Of a stretch of DNA of 64,000 nucleotides, positions 34,748 to 43,914 are shown in pieces. The stretch covers positions 34,482 through 98,481 of the forward strand of contig NZ_LMKE01000023.1 in assembly GCF_001421245.1 (NCBI RefSeq), in the 5' to 3' direction. The notes beneath the pieces were generated by a model. That model saw only the letters and a program-made list of their open reading frames with translations, was not told the origin of the DNA and did no database searches. Source of the stretch: Sphingomonas sp. Leaf10 (GTDB lineage Bacteria > Pseudomonadota > Alphaproteobacteria > Sphingomonadales > Sphingomonadaceae). A program made the position numbers and the translations under genes. The stretch's first letter is position 1; each line of letters opens with the position of its first letter.

Positions 34748-36088
34748 ATGACTGTTCCGTCAGTTACGGGCAGCGCCGTGGACAGTGCGAGCCCCACCCA
34801 TGTCCGCTATCGCATCATCGCGCTGATCTTTCTGATCACGTCGATCAACTATGCCGACCGCGCAACCTTCTCGATCGCGGGCAGTGCCGCATCGGCCGAA
34901 CTGGGTCTGTCGCCGGTCGCAACGGGATATATACTCTCCGCCTTTGCCTGGGCCTATGTCGTCGCGCAGGTGCCAGGCGGGGCGCTGCTGGACCGCTTCG
35001 GTACGCGGCGGGTCTATGCGGCGGCGATCGCGCTATGGTCGGCGTTCACCGCCACCCAAGGGTTCGTGGGTCTCGTCCCCGGCGTTTCTGCGATAACGAT
35101 GCTGTTCGCGTTGCGCTTTCTGGTCGGACTGGCCGAAGCGCCCAGCTTTCCCGGCAACGCGCGTCTGGTCGCGGCATGGTTTCCGGGGCGCGAGCGGGGC
35201 ACCGCCTCGGCGATCTTCAATTCCGCACAATATTTCTCGCTGGTCGCTTTCGCACCGTTCATGGGTTGGCTGGTCCATGATTTCGGCTGGCGGTCGGTGT
35301 TCTTCGCGATGGGGGCGATCGGTGTCGTCGCAGCGATCGTGTTCACCCGCTACATCCACAGCCCGGTGCGCCACCCGTCGATTAACGCCGCCGAAGTCGC
35401 GTTGATCGAGGAAGGCGGCGGGTTGGTACGGATGGAGGATGCGGTCGCCAACCGCGTTTCGACCTTCACCTGGGTCAACGTCCGTCAGCTATTGGCAAGC
35501 CGGATGATGATCGGCATCTATCTCGGCCAATATTGCATCAACGTGCTCACCTACTTCTTCGTGACGTGGTTCCCGATCTATCTGGTCAAGGAACGCGGGC
35601 TGAACATCATGGAAGCGGGGTTCGCCGCCGCCGCGCCAGCGTTATGCGGCTTTGCCGGCGGACTGCTGGGCGGCTATCTCTCGGACAGGCTGCTGGCGCG
35701 GACCGGATCGCTCGACACGGCACGCAAGCTGCCGCTGCTGATCGGCATGATCCTGGCGAGCGCGATCATCGGCTGCGTGTTCGTCGAACAGCAATGGATG
35801 GTCGTCGCGCTGATGTCGGTCGCCTTCTTCGGCAAGGGCGTCGCCTCGCTCGGCTGGGCGGTGATGTCGGACGTAGCGCCGCGCGAGCTGGCGGGTACGG
35901 CCGGGGGCGTGTTCAACATGTTCGGGAACATGGCCGGAATCGTGACGCCGATCGTCGTCGGTTATATCGTCGCGGCGACCGGGTCGTTCGATCTGGCGCT
36001 GGTATTCGTCGGCGCCCATTGCCTGCTGACGATCGTCGCCTTCTACGGCATCGTCGGCCCGATCAAGCGGCTGGAACTGGCCAAGTGA
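34748..36088 (+). CDS. MFS transporter, anion:cation symporter (hexuronate/aldarate) type
   Basis: The 446-aa inner-membrane protein starts at the ATG at 34748, behind GGGAGGA; an in-frame ATG at 34736 would add four residues. It has 12 helices, beginning RIIALIFLITSINYADRATFS. The motif NYADRA in helix 1 and the A-loop GALLDRFGTRRVY are typical of the ACS family, such as the glucarate, galactonate and hexuronate transporters. It should import a sugar acid with protons. The next gene starts within its stop (GTGA). Together with the KdgD-type enzyme it fits an aldarate or uronate route. Confidence 0.9.
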   Translation: MTVPSVTGSAVDSASPTHVRYRIIALIFLITSINYADRATFSIAGSAASAELGLSPVATGYILSAFAWAYVVAQVPGGALLDRFGTRRVYAAAIALWSAFTATQGFVGLVPGVSAITMLFALRFLVGLAEAPSFPGNARLVAAWFPGRERGTASAIFNSAQYFSLVAFAPFMGWLVHDFGWRSVFFAMGAIGVVAAIVFTRYIHSPVRHPSINAAEVALIEEGGGLVRMEDAVANRVSTFTWVNVRQLLASRMMIGIYLGQYCINVLTYFFVTWFPIYLVKERGLNIMEAGFAAAAPALCGFAGGLLGGYLSDRLLARTGSLDTARKLPLLIGMILASAIIGCVFVEQQWMVVALMSVAFFGKGVASLGWAVMSDVAPRELAGTAGGVFNMFGNMAGIVTPIVVGYIVAATGSFDLALVFVGAHCLLTIVAFYGIVGPIKRLELAK

Positions 36089-37923
36089 TCGCGCGGCGCG
36101 GGTTTTTAGGCGGGGCGGCGGCCGGGCTGCTGCTCCCGGCCACCGTGCGCGCCGCGAGCGGCGTGGTACGGATCGCGACGCCGATGGCGGCCCCGCGCTG
36201 GGCGGTGCTGCAACGCGAATTGCTTGCCGCCAACGCCGCTGCGTGCCGGGCCTATTACCGCAAATATGTCGATGCGCGCGGGTATCTGAAGATCTTTCCG
36301 CGCTGGGGCGCGAACGACGGGCCGGACGATGCGGCCGAGGCGACCAACGACTGGGAACTGCTCCACGCCCTTGGCGGTGCGGATGAGGTGCTGACGATGG
36401 CGCGGCGCTTCTGGGAAGGGCATTTGCGGCAATATGCGGCTGCACGCACGGTCGACGTCGCGATCGCGCGGGCGGGCATGTACCACCGCGAGTTTCCCGT
36501 GCAGATGGACTGGCAGCATAATTCCGAAGGGCTGACCGGGTTCAACCGCATGGGACTGAACACCCCCCATGACGCAAAGCTGATCGAGCGGACCTGTCGC
36601 TTCGCCGATTTCTACACCGGGGCCGATCCCACCGCGGCGAATTACGATCCCCGGCGTCGCATCGTGAAAAGCGCGATGAACGGCAGCCGGGGGCCAATGC
36701 TGCATCCTGCCAGTGCGCTGGACTGGGCGGGCGATCCGTTCGACACCAGTGGCTTCCGCATGGAGCATGGCGAAGACAACTATGCCCAGACGCTTGGCCA
36801 TTATGCCGAATATATGGAGGTAGTGGGCGATACTCCGCTCAACACGCACTGCACGATGCTGGGCCTCAACGCCTATGCGCTGGGCGGTGGCGAGCGGTAT
36901 CGGCGCTGGGTGCTCGATTATTTGGGCGGCTGGATCGAGCGGGCGCGCGCTAACGACGACATCTTGCCGAGCAATGTCGGTCTGGACGGGACGATCGGCG
37001 GCTCGGCGGGGGGGCGCTGGTGGGGCGGAGTCTATGGTTGGGGCTTCTCGCCGCTGGTGCCGCAGACGGGCGTGCGGGAGAACCGCAACCGGGTGCTGCG
37101 CGCTCTTCCAGCGTTTCTGAACGGGACGCTGCTGACCGGCGACGGGGCGTATATCGATCTATGGCGACGGCAGCGCGACCGGATCGAGGCCGCGGGCCGG
37201 ATGATCGACGGCGTCTGGCATACGCCCACCATGTACGGGGCGAACGGCTGGTACGGCTGGAAACAGGGCCCACACCGCACCAACGGGTTCGAGATCTGGT
37301 ACGTCACCCAATCCGCCGCCGACCGCGCGGAGGCGGGGGAGCATCCCTGGGTCGATTTCCTGGAGGGAAGGAACGCCGGTTGGGCCGAGACCGCGCTGGA
37401 AGGCGACCTGAAGCGGGTTCGGGAGCGGCTGGCGCTGGTCGAGGGCGACACGACGGTGCAGCAAAACCGGCTGGCCGACTGGACGCTCGATAAGAATCCG
37501 GCGAGCGTCACCGCGCTCATCCACCAGACGACCGGCGGATTGCACATCGCCCGCCCCCCATGGTCTCCGACGTCGCCGCCGCAAGGTGGCGTGCCGCTGC
37601 ACTGCCGTCTGCGCTGGTTCGACATGGGCAAGCGCCGGGCGGGGCTGCCCGACGGGGTGGCCGCGCTGGTCGTGGCGATGGACGATACCTCGACGCAGGT
37701 GGTGGTGGTGAACCTGTCCGATGGCCCACGCGACCTGGCGATGCAGGGCGGGGCATGGGCCGAACACCGCCTCGAACAGATCGCGATCGACGGACGCAGG
37801 ATCGACGTGCCTGCACGGGGTCTGACCATTCGGGTGGAGCCGGGTTGCGGCGCACGGATCACCGTCACCATGCGCCGCTATGCGCAGATGCCGACGCTTG
37901 CCTTTCCCTGGGATCGGACCTGA
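36085..37923 (+). CDS. Exported protein of unknown function, Tat signal (612 aa)
   Basis: The start is GTG at 36085, overlapping the MFS stop. The N-terminus IARRGFLGGAAAGLLLPA is a twin-arginine signal, so the folded protein would be exported. I do not recognise the family. The body is rich in helix-type patterns and aromatic/acidic clusters: RWGANDGPDDAAEATNDWELLH near residue 72, HNSEGLTGFNRMGL near residue 148, and HGEDNYAQTLGHYAEYMEV near residue 230. A WWGGVYGWGFSP stretch follows near residue 312. This style suggests an alpha/alpha-barrel, as in polysaccharide lyases or hydrolases, but no catalytic set can be assigned. The C-terminal 80 residues look beta-rich. Context suggests a role in freeing a uronate or aldarate. 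Confidence 0.8.
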   Translation: MIARRGFLGGAAAGLLLPATVRAASGVVRIATPMAAPRWAVLQRELLAANAAACRAYYRKYVDARGYLKIFPRWGANDGPDDAAEATNDWELLHALGGADEVLTMARRFWEGHLRQYAAARTVDVAIARAGMYHREFPVQMDWQHNSEGLTGFNRMGLNTPHDAKLIERTCRFADFYTGADPTAANYDPRRRIVKSAMNGSRGPMLHPASALDWAGDPFDTSGFRMEHGEDNYAQTLGHYAEYMEVVGDTPLNTHCTMLGLNAYALGGGERYRRWVLDYLGGWIERARANDDILPSNVGLDGTIGGSAGGRWWGGVYGWGFSPLVPQTGVRENRNRVLRALPAFLNGTLLTGDGAYIDLWRRQRDRIEAAGRMIDGVWHTPTMYGANGWYGWKQGPHRTNGFEIWYVTQSAADRAEAGEHPWVDFLEGRNAGWAETALEGDLKRVRERLALVEGDTTVQQNRLADWTLDKNPASVTALIHQTTGGLHIARPPWSPTSPPQGGVPLHCRLRWFDMGKRRAGLPDGVAALVVAMDDTSTQVVVVNLSDGPRDLAMQGGAWAEHRLEQIAIDGRRIDVPARGLTIRVEPGCGARITVTMRRYAQMPTLAFPWDRT

Positions 37924-37965
37924 GTCAGCGACGTTCGGGGAGGTTCAGGGGTCTGCCGGACGCCG

Positions 37966-39510
37966 CTATCCCCCGGGCTTGATGTATGGTGCGACAGCGA
38001 ACAGCAGGCGTTCCTCCCGGCGGGGATCGTCGACGACGCGGGTTCGGCGATCGAACACCATCGTGGCACGTTCGGGCACCGTGAAACGCGGCCATGCCGG
38101 CATCGTACCGCCGTTCGGATCGCCGGTCGCGGCGAAGCGGACAAAGGCATCGGCCATCGCTGCCGAGACCGCCCGCGCGGCCGGACCATCGCCGGTACCG
38201 GCACCGGGCAACGCCGTGTTTGCGAAGACCAGCGGGATGTCGAGCGTGTGATAGGCGCCCAGCACCCCACCCGCCTCTGGTGCCGGCAGATCCAGCTGGT
38301 ACATCCAGGTCGGCCCATTCAATGCGGCGCGTGCCTCCGCCTGGATCAGGTGGCCGGGCCATGACCGGCCGGCGGTCGAGGCGGCGAGCAGTATCTGTCC
38401 GGGCGTGCGATCGGGATACATCGTACGGTAGCGTTCGATCACGAAGGCGGGGTCCATGTCCTTGACCATCTGCGCCGACAGTCGATCCGGCAGGTTGGCC
38501 CAGTCGGTATCGCCCTTCAACAGGATGTCACGCAACCAACCCCCGGTTTCGTCACGGGTGTTGCCGCAGATCAGCGGGATATGCGCTGCCTCACGCGGCG
38601 CGTCGGGCACGAAGGGATGTCGCGTCAGGACGCGGTGGTCGAGTGTCGAGGTGAAGCTGATCTCGCCCTTCCCCTCGATCGGATCGAGCGTGGCCATCGC
38701 TTCGACCAGTCGCTCGATCGGAAGTACCGCGAGTTCGGCGACGCTGCGCGCGCCGGCCCGTTCCATCCAGACCCGTGCGCGCCGCGTCGCGTTGCGTGGG
38801 CCCGCGGCGGTCACATGTTGTCCGCTCATCGTCGCGGCATGATGGAATAACGGGCGCGCCCGAGCCATCGCCATCAACGTCACGACCTTCGCACCACCGC
38901 CCGACTGTCCGAAGATCGTCACCCGTGCCGGATCGCCGCCAAAGCGCGCGATATTGTCGCTCACCCAAGCAAGCGCGAGCACGATGTCGAGATTGCCGAC
39001 ATTCCCGGATTCCGCCGGTCCGCCCAGCGCAGCGAGATAAGCATAGCCGAGGCCGGCGAGCCGGTGGTTGAGCGTGACGACTACGACATCGCCCCGCCGT
39101 GCAAGGTTGCCCCCGTCGGTAAGCGGATCGCTGCCCGAACCATGAGCATGGGCGCCGCCGTGGAGATAGACCAGCACCGGTCGACGCGCCGCATCGGACG
39201 CGGGCGTCCAGACGTTCAGGAACAGACAGTCCTCGGACGTGGGTTCGGTGGCCCGGGTCTGCGGCGCGGCCGCGCCATAGCGCGTGGCATCGGCAACGCC
39301 CTGCCACGCGGTCGGCGGTACTGCTTCGGCGAAGCGGCGCGGCGCGGTGTCGGCCCCATAGCGGATACCGCGAAACACGGCGATGCCGCGGTCGCGTACG
39401 CCGCGCACCCGGCCATAGGTGGTGGTGACGACCGGATCGGCAGGGGCGCCGCGCGCTGCGACCGGCACTATTGCCGCCAGGCCGGCCAGCACACCACGCC
39501 TGTCGATCAC
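37966..39510 (-). CDS. Type-B carboxylesterase, exported (514 aa)
   Basis: The start is GTG at 39510, overlapping the LysR stop. MIDRRGVLAGLAAIVPVAARG is a signal with RR, Tat- or Sec-type. The type-B signature EDCLFLNVWTP is near residue 94, the nucleophile elbow FGQSGGGAKV near residue 200, a glutamate in TRDETG and a histidine in AYHTLDIPLVF complete the triad. These enzymes cleave carboxylic esters. In this locus it may remove an ester from a sugar acid or plant phenolic, but the substrate is unknown. It is third in a minus-strand KdgD-LysR-esterase operon and converges on the unknown 612-aa gene. Confidence 0.9.
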   Translation of the reverse strand: MIDRRGVLAGLAAIVPVAARGAPADPVVTTTYGRVRGVRDRGIAVFRGIRYGADTAPRRFAEAVPPTAWQGVADATRYGAAAPQTRATEPTSEDCLFLNVWTPASDAARRPVLVYLHGGAHAHGSGSDPLTDGGNLARRGDVVVVTLNHRLAGLGYAYLAALGGPAESGNVGNLDIVLALAWVSDNIARFGGDPARVTIFGQSGGGAKVVTLMAMARARPLFHHAATMSGQHVTAAGPRNATRRARVWMERAGARSVAELAVLPIERLVEAMATLDPIEGKGEISFTSTLDHRVLTRHPFVPDAPREAAHIPLICGNTRDETGGWLRDILLKGDTDWANLPDRLSAQMVKDMDPAFVIERYRTMYPDRTPGQILLAASTAGRSWPGHLIQAEARAALNGPTWMYQLDLPAPEAGGVLGAYHTLDIPLVFANTALPGAGTGDGPAARAVSAAMADAFVRFAATGDPNGGTMPAWPRFTVPERATMVFDRRTRVVDDPRREERLLFAVAPYIKPGG

Positions 39511-40394
39511 GCCACCACGTCCGCACAGAGCCGCCGCATGGGATCAAGCGCCGGATTGGCGTTGTCGCGCCGCCACGCCAGATGCAGTTCGACGGGCTGC
39601 GGCGGGTCGGTGACCAGCGGCCGGAACTGCACGTCGAGGAGATGGAGACCCGTCGCCGATTCCGGCACGATCGCGGCGGCAAGGCCGGCATGAACCAATC
39701 CCAGCATCGAATGGATCTGGGTTACGTGCTGGACGTAGTCGGGCGTAACGCCGGCCCCGTCGAACAGGCCGGCAAGCAGACCGTGGAAATACCCCGCCCC
39801 CCGTCTGGCGTACATGATGATCGGCGCCGCATCGAAATCGGCCAACGTGAAGTCGGCCTGCCCCGCACGGGCATCGCCGGGCGGGAGCGCAACGACGAGC
39901 GGCTCATGTCGCACCGCCATCGTTTCGAATTCGTGTCGGTCGACCGGAGGGCGAACGAAGGCGATGTCGATCAGCCCGGTCAAGAGTGCCTCGACCTGGT
40001 CGGTTGTCACCATCTCATGCAGTTCGAGCTGGATGTTGGGCAACGCCATGCGGGCCTGAGCCACCACCTGCGGCACCAGCGTATAGCCCGATACGGCCGT
40101 GAAGCCGATCGCTACCCGGCCCTCGTCGCCCTTCGCCACTCGCCGCGCGGCAAGCGCCGCGCTTTCGGAAAGGCGTACGATACGCTTGGCCTCGACCATG
40201 AACAGCCGACCCGCAGGGGTCAGCGCGACGGTGCGACTGGTCCTTTCCAGCAACGTCACGTCGAGGATGCGCTCCAGCAACTGGATCTGGCGGCTGAGCG
40301 GCGACTGGGTCATGTTCAATCGCGCTGCCGCACGACCGAAATGAAGTTCTTCGCCAGCGGCGACGAAACAGCGGAGCTGGCTCAGTTCGAACAT
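39507..40394 (-). CDS. LysR family transcriptional regulator
   Basis: About 295 aa from ATG at 40394 (MFELSQLRCFVAAGEELHFG); a further ATG at 40403 would add three residues. The winged helix-turn-helix reads GRAAARLNMTQSPLSRQIQLLE, and a substrate-binding domain follows. The group resembles regulators of aromatic- and sugar-acid genes. It lies 33 bases after the KdgD-type gene and overlaps the esterase start (GTGA). It could act on the inverted repeat between the TBDR and MFS genes. The co-inducer is probably the locus substrate or a breakdown product. Confidence 0.92.
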   Translation of the reverse strand: MFELSQLRCFVAAGEELHFGRAAARLNMTQSPLSRQIQLLERILDVTLLERTSRTVALTPAGRLFMVEAKRIVRLSESAALAARRVAKGDEGRVAIGFTAVSGYTLVPQVVAQARMALPNIQLELHEMVTTDQVEALLTGLIDIAFVRPPVDRHEFETMAVRHEPLVVALPPGDARAGQADFTLADFDAAPIIMYARRGAGYFHGLLAGLFDGAGVTPDYVQHVTQIHSMLGLVHAGLAAAIVPESATGLHLLDVQFRPLVTDPPQPVELHLAWRRDNANPALDPMRRLCADVVA

Positions 40395-40427
40395 GGGAAC
40401 CATGCTAGGCCGCCCGTGCCGCACTGG

Positions 40428-41363
40428 CTAGGCGGCGACGCGGACGGGCAAGCGAACCCGCTCTATCAGCGTACGCAGTTCGGCGTCCTCCTCGGCGGAC
40501 AGGTCGGCAAGCGGGCTTCGCACGGGCCCGGCATCCTGCCCGACGATCCGCATCCCCGCCTTCACGATCGAAACCGCATAGCCCGCACCGCGGTTGCGCA
40601 ACGCGATGTAGGGCAGAACGAACCGCTTCAGTTCCGCCAGCACCGTTGCATGGTCCTGTGCCCGGACCGCAGCGTAGAATGCCAGCGCCCATTCGGGCAG
40701 GAAATTGAAGATCGCCGAGGAATAGGTGGTCACCCCCATCGTGAGATAGGGCGTGGCGAAGGTCTCGGCCGTGGGCAGGCCGCCGATATAGGTCAGGCGA
40801 TCGCCCATCCGGGCATGGATGCGCGTCATCAACTCGATATCGCCGACACCGTCCTTATACCCAACCAGGTTCGGATTGCGTTCGCACAGGCGCGCCAGCG
40901 TCTCGTCGTCGACCACCGCATTGTCTCGGTTGTAGACGATGACGGCAAGGCCCGTCGCGCGACATACCCGTTCGATGTGCGCGGCCAGTCCGGCCTGCTT
41001 CGAACCGACCAGATAGGGCGGCAGCAGCAGCAGTCCATCCGCTCCGGCCGCCTCCGCGTCGCGGGCGATGCCGACTGCGATCTCCGTGCCATAGCCGCAT
41101 CCGGAGATGACCGGCACCTTGCCCTGCGCGGTATCGACCGCCGCTGCGACCACCCGGGCGACCTCCGCCGGCGTCAGCGAGAAGAATTCGCCGGTGCCGC
41201 CGGCCGCGAACAATCCGGTCAGCGGGTGCGACAGCATCGATGCGCAATGCGCGCGGTACGCATCCTCGACGAAGCGGCCTTCATCGTCGAAATGGGTAAC
41301 GGGAAACGACAGCAGCCCCCCACCCATGTGGCGCATCATCGTGACTGGATCGGTGGTGGCCAT
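40428..41363 (-). CDS. kdgD: 5-dehydro-4-deoxyglucarate dehydratase-type enzyme (DapA superfamily)
   Basis: The 311-aa TIM-barrel enzyme should convert 5-dehydro-4-deoxy-D-glucarate to 2,5-dioxopentanoate, CO2 and water. [21 protein letters not shown] and [13 protein letters not shown] match the KdgD subgroup. YNRDN holds the catalytic tyrosine and GYKDGVGD the Schiff-base lysine. It starts at ATG 41363; the 21 codons upstream look spurious. It follows GH74 by 132 bases and leads into LysR. KdgD is a marker of glucarate/galactarate catabolism. No aldarate dehydratase or semialdehyde dehydrogenase is in the window. Confidence 0.9.
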   Translation of the reverse strand: MATTDPVTMMRHMGGGLLSFPVTHFDDEGRFVEDAYRAHCASMLSHPLTGLFAAGGTGEFFSLTPAEVARVVAAAVDTAQGKVPVISGCGYGTEIAVGIARDAEAAGADGLLLLPPYLVGSKQAGLAAHIERVCRATGLAVIVYNRDNAVVDDETLARLCERNPNLVGYKDGVGDIELMTRIHARMGDRLTYIGGLPTAETFATPYLTMGVTTYSSAIFNFLPEWALAFYAAVRAQDHATVLAELKRFVLPYIALRNRGAGYAVSIVKAGMRIVGQDAGPVRSPLADLSAEEDAELRTLIERVRLPVRVAA

Positions 41364-41495
41364 CGTTGTTTCCCGTACTGGTTCGCAGAAGGCCATCGGC
41401 CTTCCTGTCGTCCGTCGGGGTATCAAGCAGGGTCGGACGGGTCCAAACCAAACAGCGGTTGGATCGATGCTCTATGGGACTGGATCGGCCAACGC

Positions 41496-43748
41496 TTAGT
41501 GCAACGGCATCGGATCGCCGTAGAACAGGCCGCGTCCATCGGTCCCCAGATAGACCCTGCCGGTCCGTTGCGGATCACCGGAAATCACCCGGTATCGACC
41601 GCCCCATCGGTGAGCATCGTCATCAATCCTTACCCAGGAACGTCCGTCATCCGTCGACCGCCAGATGCCACGCGTCGTTCCAAACGTACCGACCGCAAAC
41701 ACTGCGTCCTTGCCAAGACCGAACAGTTCGACTGCCAAAGCGCCGTTCGCCCGGACGAACGATCCGCCCCCGTTCACGCTGTGATAGAGCGCCGAGCCTG
41801 CCTGCAGCCATAATTCGCGCGAACGGACGGGCGTTACCAGCAAGGCGCTCTGCGCTTCGCGTCCTTGACGCCCTGCCGGCCTCAGTTCAGCTGGCAGTCC
41901 CGCTCCTGCAACCGGCTCGAAGCTGGCGGCGGCGTCACGCGACACGAGCAACCGACCGTTCGCGACGTCGACGGCGTAGAAGGTCCGTGGATCGACCTTA
42001 TCCGCCACGGCGCGGGTTCGCCCAGGCAGACCCCGTACCGGTTGCCAGGTGCGACCTTCATTTCGCGTGACCTGGGGGAGGACGGTGGCGGCGACGATCG
42101 TCCGGCCGTCGGCGGAAACGGTCACGGCAGCCTCACCAATCAGATCGTCTCGTGTCGGAGGTTGACCGACGGCAGGCACCTGCAACGGTCTCCAGCTGCG
42201 ACCGCCGTCTTTCGAAAGCGCCAAGGATGCCTCACGGGGGCGGTCGGCGTAGAGGCTCCCGCTACGGACGATGACGTTCGGTGCCAGTCCCGCGTAATCC
42301 AGCGTATTCGTGTTTGACAGATACGGATTGACGAAGCTCGGGCGTGGTGACGTTCGAAGATCGTCATGGACAAACCCTGCCAAGTCGCCGAACCCGGACA
42401 CGAGACGAGGTCCTCGCGTCGGAGAGATCAGGGTGATGATCGCCGTCTGCTCGATGCCATCCGTCCATGGCGCCCAGTTCACGACACCTTTCGACCTCAG
42501 GCCGTCGGTCGAATACACGGTTGCCCCCGTGGTGTAAGCGACGCGGGCGGGGTCGAACGGATCGATGGCCAGTCCCGATATCCAATGGCCGAAATCCGCT
42601 CCCCGGCCCTCGTGCCCGAGAAACGGAGTGGCCGACACGTCTCGACGACTGCGACCGCTCACATCATCCCATGTGCGACCGTCGTCGCGGGTGATCCAAA
42701 GCGAATCCCCGGCCCGATATCTGTCGATGGTAGTCACTGCGGCAATCCCGTCCACGGAACGTGCGACCGCAACGCCGAGGAATCCGCCCTCGGAACCCGA
42801 TGCAAGCCATGCAGGCGGCGTTACATCCCGCCCCGCGCCACCGGGTTCGTAACGCCACACCGCACCGGTCCGCGCGTCGCTCGGCCCTATCCCGCTTGAA
42901 TAACCGACCCACAATATTCCACGTGCATCGATCGCCGCCTTCGCTGCCAAGAGCTTCGGGGTTGCCACTGGTACCCACGTCGTTCCTCCGTCCTCTGACC
43001 GGTACAGCGCTGGCAGGTTCGGATCGGCGATCCCCACCCATATTCGCTGCGAACCTTTGCCGGCCCGTCCGCTGTTCGCATCGATCGCGACGAAGGAGAC
43101 ACCGCCATGGCTGGTCCCGCGAGCGGGTTTGCCAAGCCCCGGATGCGGAAACGTCGCCACCTTCGTCCACGTCATGCCGGCATCGTCGCTCTGCCAGAGG
43201 CCATCGTGCCGCGAACCGAAGAACAGCCGGCGCGGATCATTGGGATCGACAGCGAGGCGTTCGCCGAGGCCCCGTCCCGGCTCGTTTCCGCCCATGGCAA
43301 AGGGGACCGGCACAATCCGCCATGTGGCGCCACGGTCGCCGGATCGCATGATGGCGGCGGGCTGTCCGGCACTAATGCCGGCCGCCATGTAGACGACGTC
43401 GGGATCTACCGGGTCCGGGGCGATGCTTTCGATCCCCATGTAGCTCGACGTAGCGTTGTCGTCCTGCAACGGTACCCATTTACGCAGAGCTGCGTCCCAG
43501 CGATAGGCGCCCCCCATGTCGGTGCGCAGGTAAGCCAGATCGCGTTCGATCAGGCTGAAGACGATGTTTGGGGCATAGCCCCCTGCCCCTACCTTCACGT
43601 TGCCCCATTTGTAGGGAACCGCTTCGGTTCGCACCGAGGGCGCAGCAGAACCGTCATCGAAAGCGAGATGCGCGACAGCGACCGGTTGGCCGACCAAGCC
43701 GATAACCGCACAGAACAACGCTGCTTTGCCGGTCGCTAGATATCGCAT
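41496..43748 (-). CDS. Xyloglucanase, GH74 family
   Basis: About 750 aa from ATG at 43748, chosen because the AAAGGA ahead of the ATG pair at 43757/43754 is too close for them but well spaced here. The signal MRYLATGKAALFCAVIGLVG is followed by YKWGNVKVGAGGYAPNIVF and RTDMGGAYRWD, the first catalytic aspartate region of GH74. The rest is two beta-propellers built from Asp-box-like turns (SEDGGTTW, TRDDGRTW, SKDGGRSW, STDDGRSW). It should cleave the glucan backbone of xyloglucan outside or in the periplasm. It is the last of the minus-strand locus, 167 bases after GH31. Confidence 0.92.
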   Translation of the reverse strand: MRYLATGKAALFCAVIGLVGQPVAVAHLAFDDGSAAPSVRTEAVPYKWGNVKVGAGGYAPNIVFSLIERDLAYLRTDMGGAYRWDAALRKWVPLQDDNATSSYMGIESIAPDPVDPDVVYMAAGISAGQPAAIMRSGDRGATWRIVPVPFAMGGNEPGRGLGERLAVDPNDPRRLFFGSRHDGLWQSDDAGMTWTKVATFPHPGLGKPARGTSHGGVSFVAIDANSGRAGKGSQRIWVGIADPNLPALYRSEDGGTTWVPVATPKLLAAKAAIDARGILWVGYSSGIGPSDARTGAVWRYEPGGAGRDVTPPAWLASGSEGGFLGVAVARSVDGIAAVTTIDRYRAGDSLWITRDDGRTWDDVSGRSRRDVSATPFLGHEGRGADFGHWISGLAIDPFDPARVAYTTGATVYSTDGLRSKGVVNWAPWTDGIEQTAIITLISPTRGPRLVSGFGDLAGFVHDDLRTSPRPSFVNPYLSNTNTLDYAGLAPNVIVRSGSLYADRPREASLALSKDGGRSWRPLQVPAVGQPPTRDDLIGEAAVTVSADGRTIVAATVLPQVTRNEGRTWQPVRGLPGRTRAVADKVDPRTFYAVDVANGRLLVSRDAAASFEPVAGAGLPAELRPAGRQGREAQSALLVTPVRSRELWLQAGSALYHSVNGGGSFVRANGALAVELFGLGKDAVFAVGTFGTTRGIWRSTDDGRSWVRIDDDAHRWGGRYRVISGDPQRTGRVYLGTDGRGLFYGDPMPLH

Positions 43749-43914
43749 TCGCATCATCCTTTCGAAGCTGGAGGCGTCAGGCATCCCGTTGAAAGGCGGA
43801 ACCGGCAAACGGACGACTGTTTGCTGGGAATCGATTTACCCCGTTGTCTATCCAAGCCTTCCGACGATCGCGCCGGAACGTCATACGAGTATACCGACCG
43901 GTCCCGATCAGTAA

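Noticed and set aside
41380..41400. AAGGCCATCGGCCTT hairpin between GH74 and kdgD as terminator
   Set aside because: The stem is only six base pairs and no T-run follows on either strand.
39471..41813. 780-aa plus-strand frame across LysR and KdgD genes
   Set aside because: Crosses two well supported minus-strand genes and has no domain or start signal.
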